Shown: positions 25,069-32,569 of the stretch, one piece after another
Layout: every line of letters begins with the position of its first letter
How positions within the stretch are numbered: the first letter of the stretch is position 1
DNA from: Chloroflexota bacterium
GTDB lineage: Bacteria; Chloroflexota; Anaerolineae; Promineifilales; Promineifilaceae
Length of the DNA stretch: 32,984 nucleotides
NCBI GenBank assembly: GCA_024638855.1
Contig: JAHEJP010000011.1
Coordinates: forward strand, 1 to 32,984
Direction: 5' to 3'
Notes under the pieces: generated by a model
Seen by the model: only the letters and a program-made list of their open reading frames with translations
The model's database searches: none
What the model was told of the DNA's origin: nothing
Made by a program: the position numbers and the translations under genes

Positions 25069-26133
25069 TTAGGCAGTAGCGAAGGTCGCCGGATCGAGTG
25101 AAACGACCGCCTCAAGGTTACGCGGATTATCGGGATCCAGGCCCTTGGCAATCGCCCGGTAATAGGCCAATAATTGCAATGGTGGTAAATACAAAGCCGG
25201 TAAAGTCCATGGCGGCAGGCTGGCATTAAAGCCTACCAGGTAGTGGCAGCAACTGTTCGATAGCGTATTGAGGCCAAGTGTTTCGGCGCCAAGTTGGGCC
25301 ATTTCTAATAGTACCTGCTCTTCGTGAGCCCGGGCTTTTTCGCTAACCAAACCCACCACCAGCGATTGTTCGTTAGCCATCGACATCGGTCCATGGCGGA
25401 ACTCCATGAAGTGAAATGCCTCACTATTGGTCAGCGACATTTCCTTCATTTTGAGCATCGCTTCAGCGGCAATGCCGTACTGGAAACCTGAACCCAGGAA
25501 AGACATTCGTTGCAGGTCAAGTCTCCTGCCAAGCCCTTCAACGATATCAGCCGTATTCTCAAGTACCTGACGTAGGACAATCGGTAGATTATCGAGTGGC
25601 GAGATCTCGATACCGGCAACGGTAGCGGTAAGGGCCTTGGCTAATAACAACATGCTGCTAAACGATCGTGTTTGGGCAATGCTTTGCTCATGGGCAGCCT
25701 CGGCTAACAAGGTCAAATCACTAATCTGGGCTAGATCGTGCTCTGGGTAACAACTGATTGCCCAGACGGCGCGACCACCCTTAGCCCGAAACTGGTTAAC
25801 AGCCTGAAGCGTCTCCGTCGTCGTGCCCGACCGCGAGATGGCTACTAATAAAGTTTCTCCCGGATTCAAAAGCACATGATTTGGGAAGAAAAGGAACTCA
25901 GAAGAGGGCAAAGCTCTGGATGGCACGCCGGTCAAACTTTGAAACAGGGCCGCTGCTGTTTGGGAAAGATAATAGGTAGAGCCACAGCCAGTGAACAAGA
26001 CATTGCTTGGACTGAGTCGATTCCAGCCTTCCAAAACAGTGGCCTGGTCTGCCCTATAGGTTTGAAGAACTTGTTCCCAGATCGATGGCTGTGACCTGAT
26101 CTCGGCAAAGGTATATTGACCGTTGTTACTCAT
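25069..26133 (-). CDS. Double-SIS-domain sugar isomerase/deaminase (AgaS/GlmS C-terminal type)
   Basis: This 354-residue protein has two SIS domains. The first has GCGST (49-53) and SRSGTTTET (100-108), typical of sugar-phosphate binding; the second has FLGSGFQYGIAAEA and EFRHGPMS, and the C-terminus reads GLDPDNPRNL as in GlmS. The glutaminase domain of GlmS is absent, so it should isomerise or deaminate aldose/amino-sugar phosphates, as AgaS and FrlB-type proteins do. It starts 6 nt after the amidohydrolase gene with GAGGAA as ribosome site. With the LacD/GatZ genes it could make tagatose-6-phosphate from galactose- or galactosamine-6-phosphate (inference). Confidence 0.88.
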   Translation of the reverse strand: MSNNGQYTFAEIRSQPSIWEQVLQTYRADQATVLEGWNRLSPSNVLFTGCGSTYYLSQTAAALFQSLTGVPSRALPSSEFLFFPNHVLLNPGETLLVAISRSGTTTETLQAVNQFRAKGGRAVWAISCYPEHDLAQISDLTLLAEAAHEQSIAQTRSFSSMLLLAKALTATVAGIEISPLDNLPIVLRQVLENTADIVEGLGRRLDLQRMSFLGSGFQYGIAAEAMLKMKEMSLTNSEAFHFMEFRHGPMSMANEQSLVVGLVSEKARAHEEQVLLEMAQLGAETLGLNTLSNSCCHYLVGFNASLPPWTLPALYLPPLQLLAYYRAIAKGLDPDNPRNLEAVVSLDPATFATA

Positions 26134-26139
26134 GATTCC

Positions 26140-27186
26140 TCACTTATCAATTGGAAGTAGGCGATGAGCGTTCAAGAAGTAGACCTTCTCCAAAACGTCG
26201 TCGGGCAAGTACAGACCATAAATGAACCAGCGTCCCTGCCCAGGAATAGTAGCTGTGCCGTAGTTGAAGTATTCGTCATCGGTTTCAAGAAATCGGTAAT
26301 AAATTCGATAGGTTTCTAGATTGGGCCCCATATCGGTTCCAAAAAGAATCTGGTCGGCGTGTTTCAGAAAGAAGCGACGAGCGGTATAGGGTTGACGACC
26401 CAATTCGCTGATTCGAGCGCTGATGTCCACGTAAAGATTTGGACAACGCGTAAGCAGTTCGCTGACCCAGCCCAAATTTTCGGAATAACAGCCGACATGA
26501 GCGCCGATGAACGTCGTATTCGGGTGGCAGATTACCAGGTCGGCTAGATCATCCATGATTGATTGGAATGATGGATGTGGCGGGCCAGGGAAGTGCCAAT
26601 CGGGGTGGTTGTGCAGCTCTTCCCATCGTTCATTATGGTTGTCCAGGGGATCGAAGAAGGCTACCGGATCGGCAACGTGAATCATAACCGGCAGGTTGAG
26701 TTCGCCAGCCGTTGACCAAATCGGGTCCAATCGATGATCGTTTACGGCGACAAGTTGGCCGAGATGATCACGAACCTGGAGGCCGAACTTCTTCCAAATC
26801 TTGAGCCCTTGGGCGCCGGCCGATGCCTGGGCTCTGAGCCTCTGGGCGGCCCACTCACCAAAGCCATTGCCTTGCCCGGACCAAGCATCCCAATCGACGC
26901 CGCCGAAAACCAGGAATCGCTCTGGCGCGGCCGCTTTGAAATGATCCAGGTGCCGGTGAAGGATTTCCTCACCCCAGCCGCCGTCCAAATCCACATAGGA
27001 TTGCACGCCGGCTTCATCCAAGACATCAAGAAGCTCGGCAACCGGCCGTTTATCCCAGCCCCCGCCGAACGAATCACCCAGGTGATTATGGGCATCGATG
27101 ACCGGAAATCGCGGCTTAGAAACCTCGGTCGTCTTTGTGAATAGTCGCGCTCTGGGTTGGTATTCCTGAAGGTAAATATCTTTCAT
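26140..27186 (-). CDS. Amidohydrolase-2 family metal-dependent hydrolase (lactonase-like)
   Basis: This 348-residue TIM-barrel hydrolase has the metal site HNH (33-35) in VIDAHNHLG, further His residues in MIHVADP and GAHVG, and FGTDMG with the catalytic Asp. The family (PF04909) contains decarboxylases and sugar lactonases. It is not NagA-like, so deacetylation of an N-acetyl sugar is not indicated. The ATG at 27186 is preferred; a TTG 9 codons upstream is the only longer start. It follows the DeoR gene by 31 nt and precedes the SIS gene. Opening a sugar lactone made by the Gfo/Idh enzymes would fit (inference). Confidence 0.85.
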   Translation of the reverse strand: MKDIYLQEYQPRARLFTKTTEVSKPRFPVIDAHNHLGDSFGGGWDKRPVAELLDVLDEAGVQSYVDLDGGWGEEILHRHLDHFKAAAPERFLVFGGVDWDAWSGQGNGFGEWAAQRLRAQASAGAQGLKIWKKFGLQVRDHLGQLVAVNDHRLDPIWSTAGELNLPVMIHVADPVAFFDPLDNHNERWEELHNHPDWHFPGPPHPSFQSIMDDLADLVICHPNTTFIGAHVGCYSENLGWVSELLTRCPNLYVDISARISELGRQPYTARRFFLKHADQILFGTDMGPNLETYRIYYRFLETDDEYFNYGTATIPGQGRWFIYGLYLPDDVLEKVYFLNAHRLLPIDK

Positions 27187-27217
27187 TGAATGAACTTGAC
27201 CTATCCTGTTCAATCTA

Positions 27218-27979
27218 TCAAGCCAAAAGTACTGTCAGCCCCATTTCTTCAAGGGCGACTACAGATTCCTGCGGCGCGTCTTTATCGGTAATCAGGATCT
27301 GGGCGGCCGTGATTGGCGCCAAAAACATCGTGCTTACCTGGTCTAACTTGGAGTGGTCAACCACGATTACATTGCAAGGAGCGATACCCATGATCGTCCG
27401 GTCGGTGGTTGCCTCGGGAAGATAGTCGCCGGTAAAACCGTGTAACGGATGAACGCCGCGCATACCCATAAAGACTTTATCAGCCCGGAGTTCTCTTATC
27501 GCTGCTTCTGCAATGTGCCCGACCATTGAGAGCTCGCTCTGTCGTAACATGCCGCCTATGACCACTAGCTCGACGCTTTCACAGTCTACCAACTCGTTAA
27601 CGACGTTAATGGCGTTGGTAATGACGGTCAGATTAGATACACAGTGCAGCTTACTGGCAATCTCGTGGACGGTGGACCCGCTTCCTAAAAAGATGGTTTG
27701 CCCCTCCTTAACCATAGAAGCGGCAAGGTGACCAATCCGTCGTTTTTCTTCCTCGAATTCGCTCTGGCGCAGCAGGATCGGCGGTTCTCTGCCGGCCTGT
27801 TCTATCTTAACGGCGCCACCATGCGTCCGGTGTACCAGCCCATCTTGAGACAACTCATCCAGATCGCGGCGAACAGTCGCCTCGCTTACGTTGAGGAGTT
27901 GGTTCAATTGTTGAACGGTCACATGACCATTGGCGTTTACCAATTGTCGAATCTGCGTGTGCCTGGTCGATTTCAACAT
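27218..27979 (-). CDS. DeoR/GlpR-family transcriptional regulator
   Basis: This 253-residue repressor has an N-terminal helix-turn-helix (residues 7-57; recognition helix SEATVRRDL at 32-40, then RTHGGA at 51-56) and the DeoR sensor domain with IFLGSGSTVHEIA and DKVFMG, which binds phosphorylated sugars. The ATG at 27979 gives the usual family length and has AGG 8 nt upstream; the frame extends to a TTG at 28021 but this is unlikely. It is the only recognised regulator in the locus and the third gene of the run, so it probably represses the locus and responds to a sugar phosphate (inference). Confidence 0.93.
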   Translation of the reverse strand: MLKSTRHTQIRQLVNANGHVTVQQLNQLLNVSEATVRRDLDELSQDGLVHRTHGGAVKIEQAGREPPILLRQSEFEEEKRRIGHLAASMVKEGQTIFLGSGSTVHEIASKLHCVSNLTVITNAINVVNELVDCESVELVVIGGMLRQSELSMVGHIAEAAIRELRADKVFMGMRGVHPLHGFTGDYLPEATTDRTIMGIAPCNVIVVDHSKLDQVSTMFLAPITAAQILITDKDAPQESVVALEEMGLTVLLA

Positions 27980-28024
27980 GTGATACCTGCTAATCAAATC
28001 GGCTGCTGACTTGCCGGACAAACA

Positions 28025-28966
28025 TTATGCTTTTTCCATCATCATCATGCCAGCTTCCTCGAGAGCCAAGCGAAGGCGTTCGGATTCTTCGGGCGTTATC
28101 TGCAATAATGGCGGACGGACATATGTTTGATCTTGCCTAAGAAGGCCGATGTGGGCCAAGGCAACTTTGCACCGCGCCCGGTAATCCAACACCGGATCGG
28201 CGTAAATCACATCGGCAAAGCCCTGCACGCGAGGCTTCATGGCGACCCCAGCTTCAAAATCGCCATTGGCAAAAGCCTGGATCATGTCGGCCACCATGCC
28301 ACAGCCAATGGCTCCAAAGCCCAACAAAGCGCCTTCGGCGCCAAGCAAGAAACTCTCGGTAATGAATCGATCATTGCCGGTCAATAAGGTGATCGGCCGC
28401 CCGGCCATATCCAGCGTCTCTTTGGTGAAGGCGAAGTACTGGGCGTCAAATGAGGCTTCCTTTATCGCCATAACCTGGGGGATTTCCAGGAGATGAAGCA
28501 GCGTTTCCCGGGTAAAATTGACGCCCCCAAAAACCGGCGCCAATTGGAAGAGGATGATCGGCAAGCCTGTTTCCCGGGCAATCGTTTCATGGTAATCCAC
28601 CGGGATGCGAGGGTCGAGAGGCTGATTGCGAAAAGCAGCGTTGGGGAAGACGACGAGACCATCAACCCCAGCATCGCGATATATCTTGGCCATGTCAACG
28701 GCGCCATTGGTCGTAGTGCCCATGACACCAGCCACTACCGTGCAGGATCCGTCTGCAACTTCTACGGCAACCTCGGCTGCCCGACGTCTCTCTTCGATAG
28801 TCAGTTGTGGACCTTCACCCGTATCCATGTTGATGGCCAGGGAAATGGCATTTTCCGAAATGAGCCAATCAAGATAACGAGCAAAAGCGTCGTAATCGGG
28901 TCTGTAATCGGCCGTCATTGGCAAGATGGCTGCCGGAAGCATGCCTTTCAGATTGATATCGACCAT
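28025..28966 (-). CDS. DHDPS/NAL-family aldolase or dehydratase
   Basis: This 313-residue TIM barrel is of the dihydrodipicolinate synthase/N-acetylneuraminate lyase family. It has TGEGPQLTIEER (49-60) in the pyruvate-binding region, and Schiff-base Lys169 in MAIKEAS. The usual catalytic Tyr (in YYNxP) is replaced by Phe140 (LFQLAP), so classic lysine-biosynthesis chemistry is unlikely. Relatives split or dehydrate 2-keto-3-deoxy sugar acids. An AGAGGAGAT ribosome site is just before the ATG; it lies 49 nt after the first gene of the operon. In context it may cleave a keto-deoxy-sugar acid to pyruvate and an aldehyde; this is inference. Confidence 0.88.
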   Translation of the reverse strand: MVDINLKGMLPAAILPMTADYRPDYDAFARYLDWLISENAISLAINMDTGEGPQLTIEERRRAAEVAVEVADGSCTVVAGVMGTTTNGAVDMAKIYRDAGVDGLVVFPNAAFRNQPLDPRIPVDYHETIARETGLPIILFQLAPVFGGVNFTRETLLHLLEIPQVMAIKEASFDAQYFAFTKETLDMAGRPITLLTGNDRFITESFLLGAEGALLGFGAIGCGMVADMIQAFANGDFEAGVAMKPRVQGFADVIYADPVLDYRARCKVALAHIGLLRQDQTYVRPPLLQITPEESERLRLALEEAGMMMMEKA

Positions 28967-29015
28967 AAGATCTCCTCTTTCGCGACCATATTGGGAACTG
29001 GTATTTTTCCACCTA

Positions 29016-29882
29016 TCATGATCGGGTTTTTACCACGAGTTGTTGTAGGCGTTCAGTCATGGCCCGGGCGCAGCGAACCTTTGGCTCCATGTGCGTCTCA
29101 ACCGAAACGAAACCATCGTAACCATCTCTAATCAGTGCGCCTATTTGACCCAACCAATTAATATCTCCTTCAATCGCGTATCGGTAGCTGCCGTCAGGAT
29201 TAAAGGCGACATCTTTGAAATGCACATGTTTTATGAATTCGCGAACGGCTTCATAACCATCTGGGTATGGCCTATCACCAGCGACAAGCGCATTGCCAGG
29301 ATCCCAATTGATACCTAGAGCAGGATGGTTTACAGTCCGCATTATTTCCGCAGCATTCTTCCCGGTATCAACCCAATATTCGGCCTCCACTTCGATCACC
29401 AGTTCCAGGCCGGCGTTTGCGGTTTGTTCGGCCGCTTGCCAGATAGCCGTCAATACTTCCTCAGGTACAGTCATCGCCGATTGGGTGTCACGCTCGAAGC
29501 CAAAAGCGACGATCTTTCCCGCTCCAATCTCCCTGGCAAACTCGATGGATAAGGGTAGAAGCTCTTCCTGGTGATACTTGACCACATCCCGCGGTTGGCG
29601 CCATTGTTGGTAGAGATCTCGATCGAAAGTGCGCAGAGGAAAGCGATCGCGTTGGCCAATGGGAAAAGGGCATTTGAACAAACCTGGAGATATGGCCACA
29701 ATTTCGACATCGTAGGCATCCAGTAACTCATGGATTCGGCTCTTCTGAAACGGATTCAGCAGCGGAACGCGATCAGTACCAAAGCCACGCAACTCAAAAG
29801 CCGACACCCCCCATTCAGCACCCAGTTCGATGGCGGTTTCTGGATCTGCACTGACTTCATCGGTGACGATACTAATCTTCAT
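29016..29882 (-). CDS. Sugar phosphate isomerase/epimerase (xylose isomerase-like TIM barrel)
   Basis: This 288-residue AP-endonuclease-2/xylose-isomerase-like protein has metal ligands at expected positions: Glu164/Glu166 (VIEVEAEYW), Asp194 (NWDPGN), His219/His221 (HVHFKD) and Glu262 (SVETH). The family isomerises or epimerises sugars, keto-sugars or inosose-type compounds with a divalent metal. It is the first gene of the leftward run and is 142 nt from its own upstream regulatory repeats. The ATG at 29882 has no strong Shine-Dalgarno sequence. Its substrate is unknown. Confidence 0.88.
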   Translation of the reverse strand: MKISIVTDEVSADPETAIELGAEWGVSAFELRGFGTDRVPLLNPFQKSRIHELLDAYDVEIVAISPGLFKCPFPIGQRDRFPLRTFDRDLYQQWRQPRDVVKYHQEELLPLSIEFAREIGAGKIVAFGFERDTQSAMTVPEEVLTAIWQAAEQTANAGLELVIEVEAEYWVDTGKNAAEIMRTVNHPALGINWDPGNALVAGDRPYPDGYEAVREFIKHVHFKDVAFNPDGSYRYAIEGDINWLGQIGALIRDGYDGFVSVETHMEPKVRCARAMTERLQQLVVKTRS

Positions 29883-29944
29883 CCGGCAGTCACAAAAAAG
29901 GATCTGCTAGTCACAGTAGTAATGAGCGTTATCGCACAACAAAA

Positions 29945-29958
29945 TGCAAGAAATTGCA
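29945..29958. promoter_or_regulatory. Inverted repeat TGCAA-N4-TTGCA, candidate operator
   Basis: A perfect 5-4-5 inverted repeat lies just downstream of the -10 box of the leftward promoter, at about the start of transcription. A related 8-bp palindrome TTTGCAAA (29981-29988) lies in the promoter spacer. Shared TTGCA half-sites suggest binding of one repressor, most simply the DeoR protein of the locus; this is inference. Confidence 0.5.
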
Positions 29959-29969
29959 CGTTCCCGAAT

Positions 29970-29998
29970 ATCGTACAGAATTTGCAAACACTTGTCAA
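29970..29998 (-). promoter_or_regulatory. Sigma-70-type promoter of the 23-gene locus
   Basis: On the minus strand a perfect -35 TTGACA (29993-29998) is followed after 17 nt by the -10 TACGAT (29970-29975, 4 of 6 matches). It points leftward to the isomerase gene at 29882, giving a leader of about 80 nt. It is the best promoter-like sequence noticed in the window. Confidence 0.65.
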
Positions 29999-30012
29999 CA
30001 ATAACAATCATG

Positions 30013-30027
30013 TTCGCTCATGGCGAA
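30013..30027. promoter_or_regulatory. Inverted repeat TTCGC-TCATG-GCGAA upstream of the promoter
   Basis: A perfect 5-5-5 inverted repeat lies 15 nt upstream of the -35 box of the leftward promoter, where an activator or second repressor could bind. The protein is unknown. Confidence 0.35.
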
Positions 30028-30084
30028 TGATGTTTTTTATCAAATTATAGGAACGTTACCGGCCGTGTCACGGAGGTTATCGAG

Positions 30085-30867
30085 TTAGTAGCCCCAGGCA
30101 TCAGATGTCGGAAGTAGTTGCCCTTTAGCCCGATCCCAGTCGCTGGTAATAGCCATCCCCTTGGTTGAAGGCCCTATGAGACAATGGTGACAGGCTGGAA
30201 AATCATCAATCCCCGTTTGGAGCAGCTCAAGAATTAGGTCCAGGCAGACCTGCAGCTTGAAAAGGATGGCCCGGCTTCGACTGATAGTCGTCATCCTTTC
30301 CAAGCCCCATTCCTGCATTTCCCGGGCATAACGTATCTTGTCGGTTATCGGACAGGAGCTAACCCGGTAGGTCCAGGTTCGGCCTTGAACGATGCGGCTG
30401 TCGGCCAACTTCACCGGACAAGTGCGAGTGCGGAAACCAAGACAGGGTGCGTCATTCAAATATTCGGCCACATGATGAAGGGTGTTGACTTCATAATAAA
30501 CGCCTAAAAGCAATCCATATCCGCCATCCTGAGCGAGCAATCCTAACGGGGAGTCAGGGCCTAAGGTCAAGGTCCGGTGGTGGTTTTCGAGATAATGCTG
30601 GGCATTCTTACCCCAACAGGCAAAGGGATGGCTGGGATTCAGGCTACGATAAACGCCGGGGCTTTGTCAGAAAAACTGGGGGATAATGCCATTGACTGTA
30701 GGGCTAGTCAGCGGATCGTAAAGGCCGGATTTACCGGGTTCAAAGATGCTGCCGTGGTTAAACGAGGGCATCATCAGGATTCCTATAGGGGTAATGACCT
30801 CCTGCAAAGCTTTGATCACAGTCTGTGGGCCTCCCTCAACGCGGCCGGAACAGACACACCCAATCAA
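30085..30867 (-). pseudogene. Aminoglycoside 3-N-acetyltransferase-like pseudogene, frameshifted and 5'-truncated
   Basis: Leftward translation gives AAC(3)-type (Antibiotic_NAT) text in two frames. The upstream part reads GRVEGGPQTVIKALQEV and ILMMPSFNHG, then YDPLTSPTVNGIIPQFF followed by TGA. Shifting the frame at the run of five T on this strand (plus 30671-30675) continues as LTKPGVYRSLNPSHPFACWG, HHRTLTLGPDSPLG, LLLGVYYEVNTLHHVAEYL with the family His, to a stop at 30085. One extra T would restore the frame, so this could also be a sequencing error. But the first about 30 family residues (DxLLVHSSL) are also missing, where the sequence changes into unrelated plus-strand coding-like DNA. 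It is therefore probably dead. Family substrates include aminoglycosides and other amines. Confidence 0.78.
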
Positions 30868-31239
30868 CTAAAAATAACCGACGAAAGCGATGTCATATTC
30901 AAACTTTGTTCTCAGGTAAACAGCCAAACCAGCCAATTACAAATAGTCAGCCAGGGTAAAGACAGCAGCAATCACGAAGCCTCGCTCACCTTTACGCCCA
31001 TCACCGATGATGGAGCTGCCCATGCTAGCGTTGGCCAAGTTTATCTAACGCTTGATACGGCCGGCGACGTGACCATCATATCGGCCGAGCAGATCCGAGG
31101 CTTTAAGGTTTGTCGTCTCTCAGGAATCACCACCACCCAACGAAACGCCTTGTCTCCTGTCGATGGGATGATCATTTACAATGCGACCACTGCCAAGTTT
31201 CAGGGTCGCGCTTCTGGCTCCTGGGTTGACTTTCACTAA
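30853..31239 (+). pseudogene. Phage tail-fibre/tail-collar-like C-terminal fragment
   Basis: The rightward frame ends in TTTQRNALSPVDGMIIYNAT, then KFQG and SGSWVDF before TAA. This Thr-Gln-Arg/Pro-x-Gly-Met-Ile-x-Tyr-Asn pattern is the C-terminal module seen in phage tail fibres and related exported repeat proteins. The middle (ASVGQVYLTLDTAGDVTI) is beta-rich. The frame is open back to ATG 30577, but its first about 90 codons lie on the opposite strand of the acetyltransferase pseudogene and look meaningless, so the natural 5' end is lost. It may be a fragment left by a rearrangement. The junction, near 30850-30870, is an estimate. Confidence 0.5.
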
Positions 31240-31565
31240 GACGATTAGTCAAACAAGAAAGTATAGTTTTAGCTTTAAGAAATCCAGCTCCAAGAAGGAA
31301 ATACCCAGTAGAGACTAGTTGAAGCCGTAAGAGTAACGTGACAAACATTGATCATTGTAGAAAAGGAATGCTTAGCCCACTACCGGGATAGGCACTTCTA
31401 ACTGCCCGTGAGATTAAGATGCAAGTAGCGAGACTTTTCTGACTGTATCCTTTATCAGCATAATGAAAAAAGCAACCAACTCACGCGTACCAAAAAAGCG
31501 TTGTAATTCTTAATTTTGCCGGAGAATGCGTTGAGGCGAACTCCTCAATCCCAAAAGGGTGATAT
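31240..31565. other. Intergenic region without recognised gene
   Basis: This 326-nt region lies between the tail-fibre-like fragment and the convergent HAD gene. It has many stops in all frames and no RNA gene was recognised. A weak inverted repeat ACTAA-N5-TTAGT (about 31235-31249) lies at the end of the fragment and a hairpin lies at 31531-31548. Confidence 0.5.
31531..31548 (-). terminator. Stem-loop downstream of the YjjG-like gene
   Basis: TTGAGG (31531-31536) and CCTCAA (31543-31548) form a 6-bp stem with a 6-nt loop, 18 nt after the HAD stop codon. No T-tract follows on the transcribed strand, so it is only a possible terminator. Confidence 0.3.
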
Positions 31566-32246
31566 TTAGAGCAACTCCAGGAGCTCATTTAAAGCTCGAA
31601 TCACATAACTTATAGCCATCCCAGATGGAATTTCCTTCCCAGTCGGATTGAACCAACAGGTGTCAATGCCATAATTTATGCCCCCAGCTATGTCCGACGA
31701 CAAGCTATCACCTATAATTATGACCTTGTTCTTTTGGGGATGATTCATTTGTTGAAATGCAATATCGAAAATCTTGCTATCAGGCTTAGCTACCCCAACC
31801 TCTTCTGAGATAACGATAGTCGAGAAACGATCCCGAATCATTGAGTCAGCAATTCGTGGTCGTTGAACATCCTTCAGACCGTTAGTAATGAGTGCAAGTT
31901 GGTAGCGACCGTCTAATTCCTCGAGCAACTCATTAGCACCATCGATTAAGTAGGTTCCTTGTGCCAAGTTGGATTGATACAGGCGGCTCATCTGTTCATA
32001 ATCGAGATCTACGTTTAGTTCCTTACATAAGATACGAAATCTTTCGCTCTTCAAACGCTCCTGGGACATTGATCCTTGTTCAAACTCCTGCCACATTCGG
32101 CCGTTTATTTGCCTGTAGGTTAACAAGATCTGGTCATCGAATTTTAGGCCAACGTGAGTTAAGGTAGTCTGCAAAGCTGCTGTTTCGGCCCGATCATAGT
32201 CAAATAGCGTGCCATCGGCATCAAACATTAGCCAGGAATAATCCAT
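31566..32246 (-). CDS. yjjG: HAD hydrolase, YjjG-type pyrimidine nucleotidase
   Basis: This 226-residue HAD phosphatase has FDADGTLFDY with nucleophile Asp9 and Asp11, ITNG for motif II, VGVAKPDSKIF with the motif III Lys, and IIGDSLSSDIAGG for motif IV. The DADGTLFDYDRAE start and length are typical of YjjG, which hydrolyses non-canonical pyrimidine nucleotides. The ATG at 32246 has AAAAGGT 7 nt upstream; a longer frame to 32300 is unlikely. It is a lone gene between degenerate sequences and not part of the sugar run. Confidence 0.88.
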   Translation of the reverse strand: MDYSWLMFDADGTLFDYDRAETAALQTTLTHVGLKFDDQILLTYRQINGRMWQEFEQGSMSQERLKSERFRILCKELNVDLDYEQMSRLYQSNLAQGTYLIDGANELLEELDGRYQLALITNGLKDVQRPRIADSMIRDRFSTIVISEEVGVAKPDSKIFDIAFQQMNHPQKNKVIIIGDSLSSDIAGGINYGIDTCWFNPTGKEIPSGMAISYVIRALNELLELL

Positions 32247-32569
32247 ATAGTTACCTTTTTTACGGGGTTGGATTGGGCAAAGGTCTCTCCGAAGCCTCAA
32301 GGGACAGCAATTGCCAAAATGTTTGTATCGGCACTAAAACGGATTCGCCTGGCTGGTCCATCGTAGGTTTGATTGTGGGCCTCATTGTCACCGTTGGATG
32401 GGATGTACCTTCAGTGATATCCAACATCGAATCGATAATACTTGCTCGAAGAATCATTTCACTATTGATAGACTATTCGATATCCTGCTACAAATCATCC
32501 AATCCGCCTTGTGTTACCGGATTTTTATAATCAAGAAAGGATAAATTCACCATATTCCTGAATTGGACA
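32247..32569. other. Intergenic region, upstream of the YjjG-like gene
   Basis: These 323 nt must contain the promoter of the leftward YjjG-like gene. An 85-codon plus-strand ORF (32273-32530) and a 65-codon minus-strand ORF (32260-32457) show no recognisable family and are not called. No hairpin or repeat stood out. Confidence 0.4.

Noticed and set aside
24939-25226. Leftward 95-codon ORF overlapping the binding-protein start, considered as a leader peptide
   Set aside because: Its first half lies out of frame inside the SIS isomerase gene, and no start codon with a properly spaced ribosome site is present.
30577-30850. N-terminal part of the 220-codon rightward ORF
   Set aside because: It is the opposite strand of clear acetyltransferase-like coding text; only the part after about 30853 is kept as a fragment.
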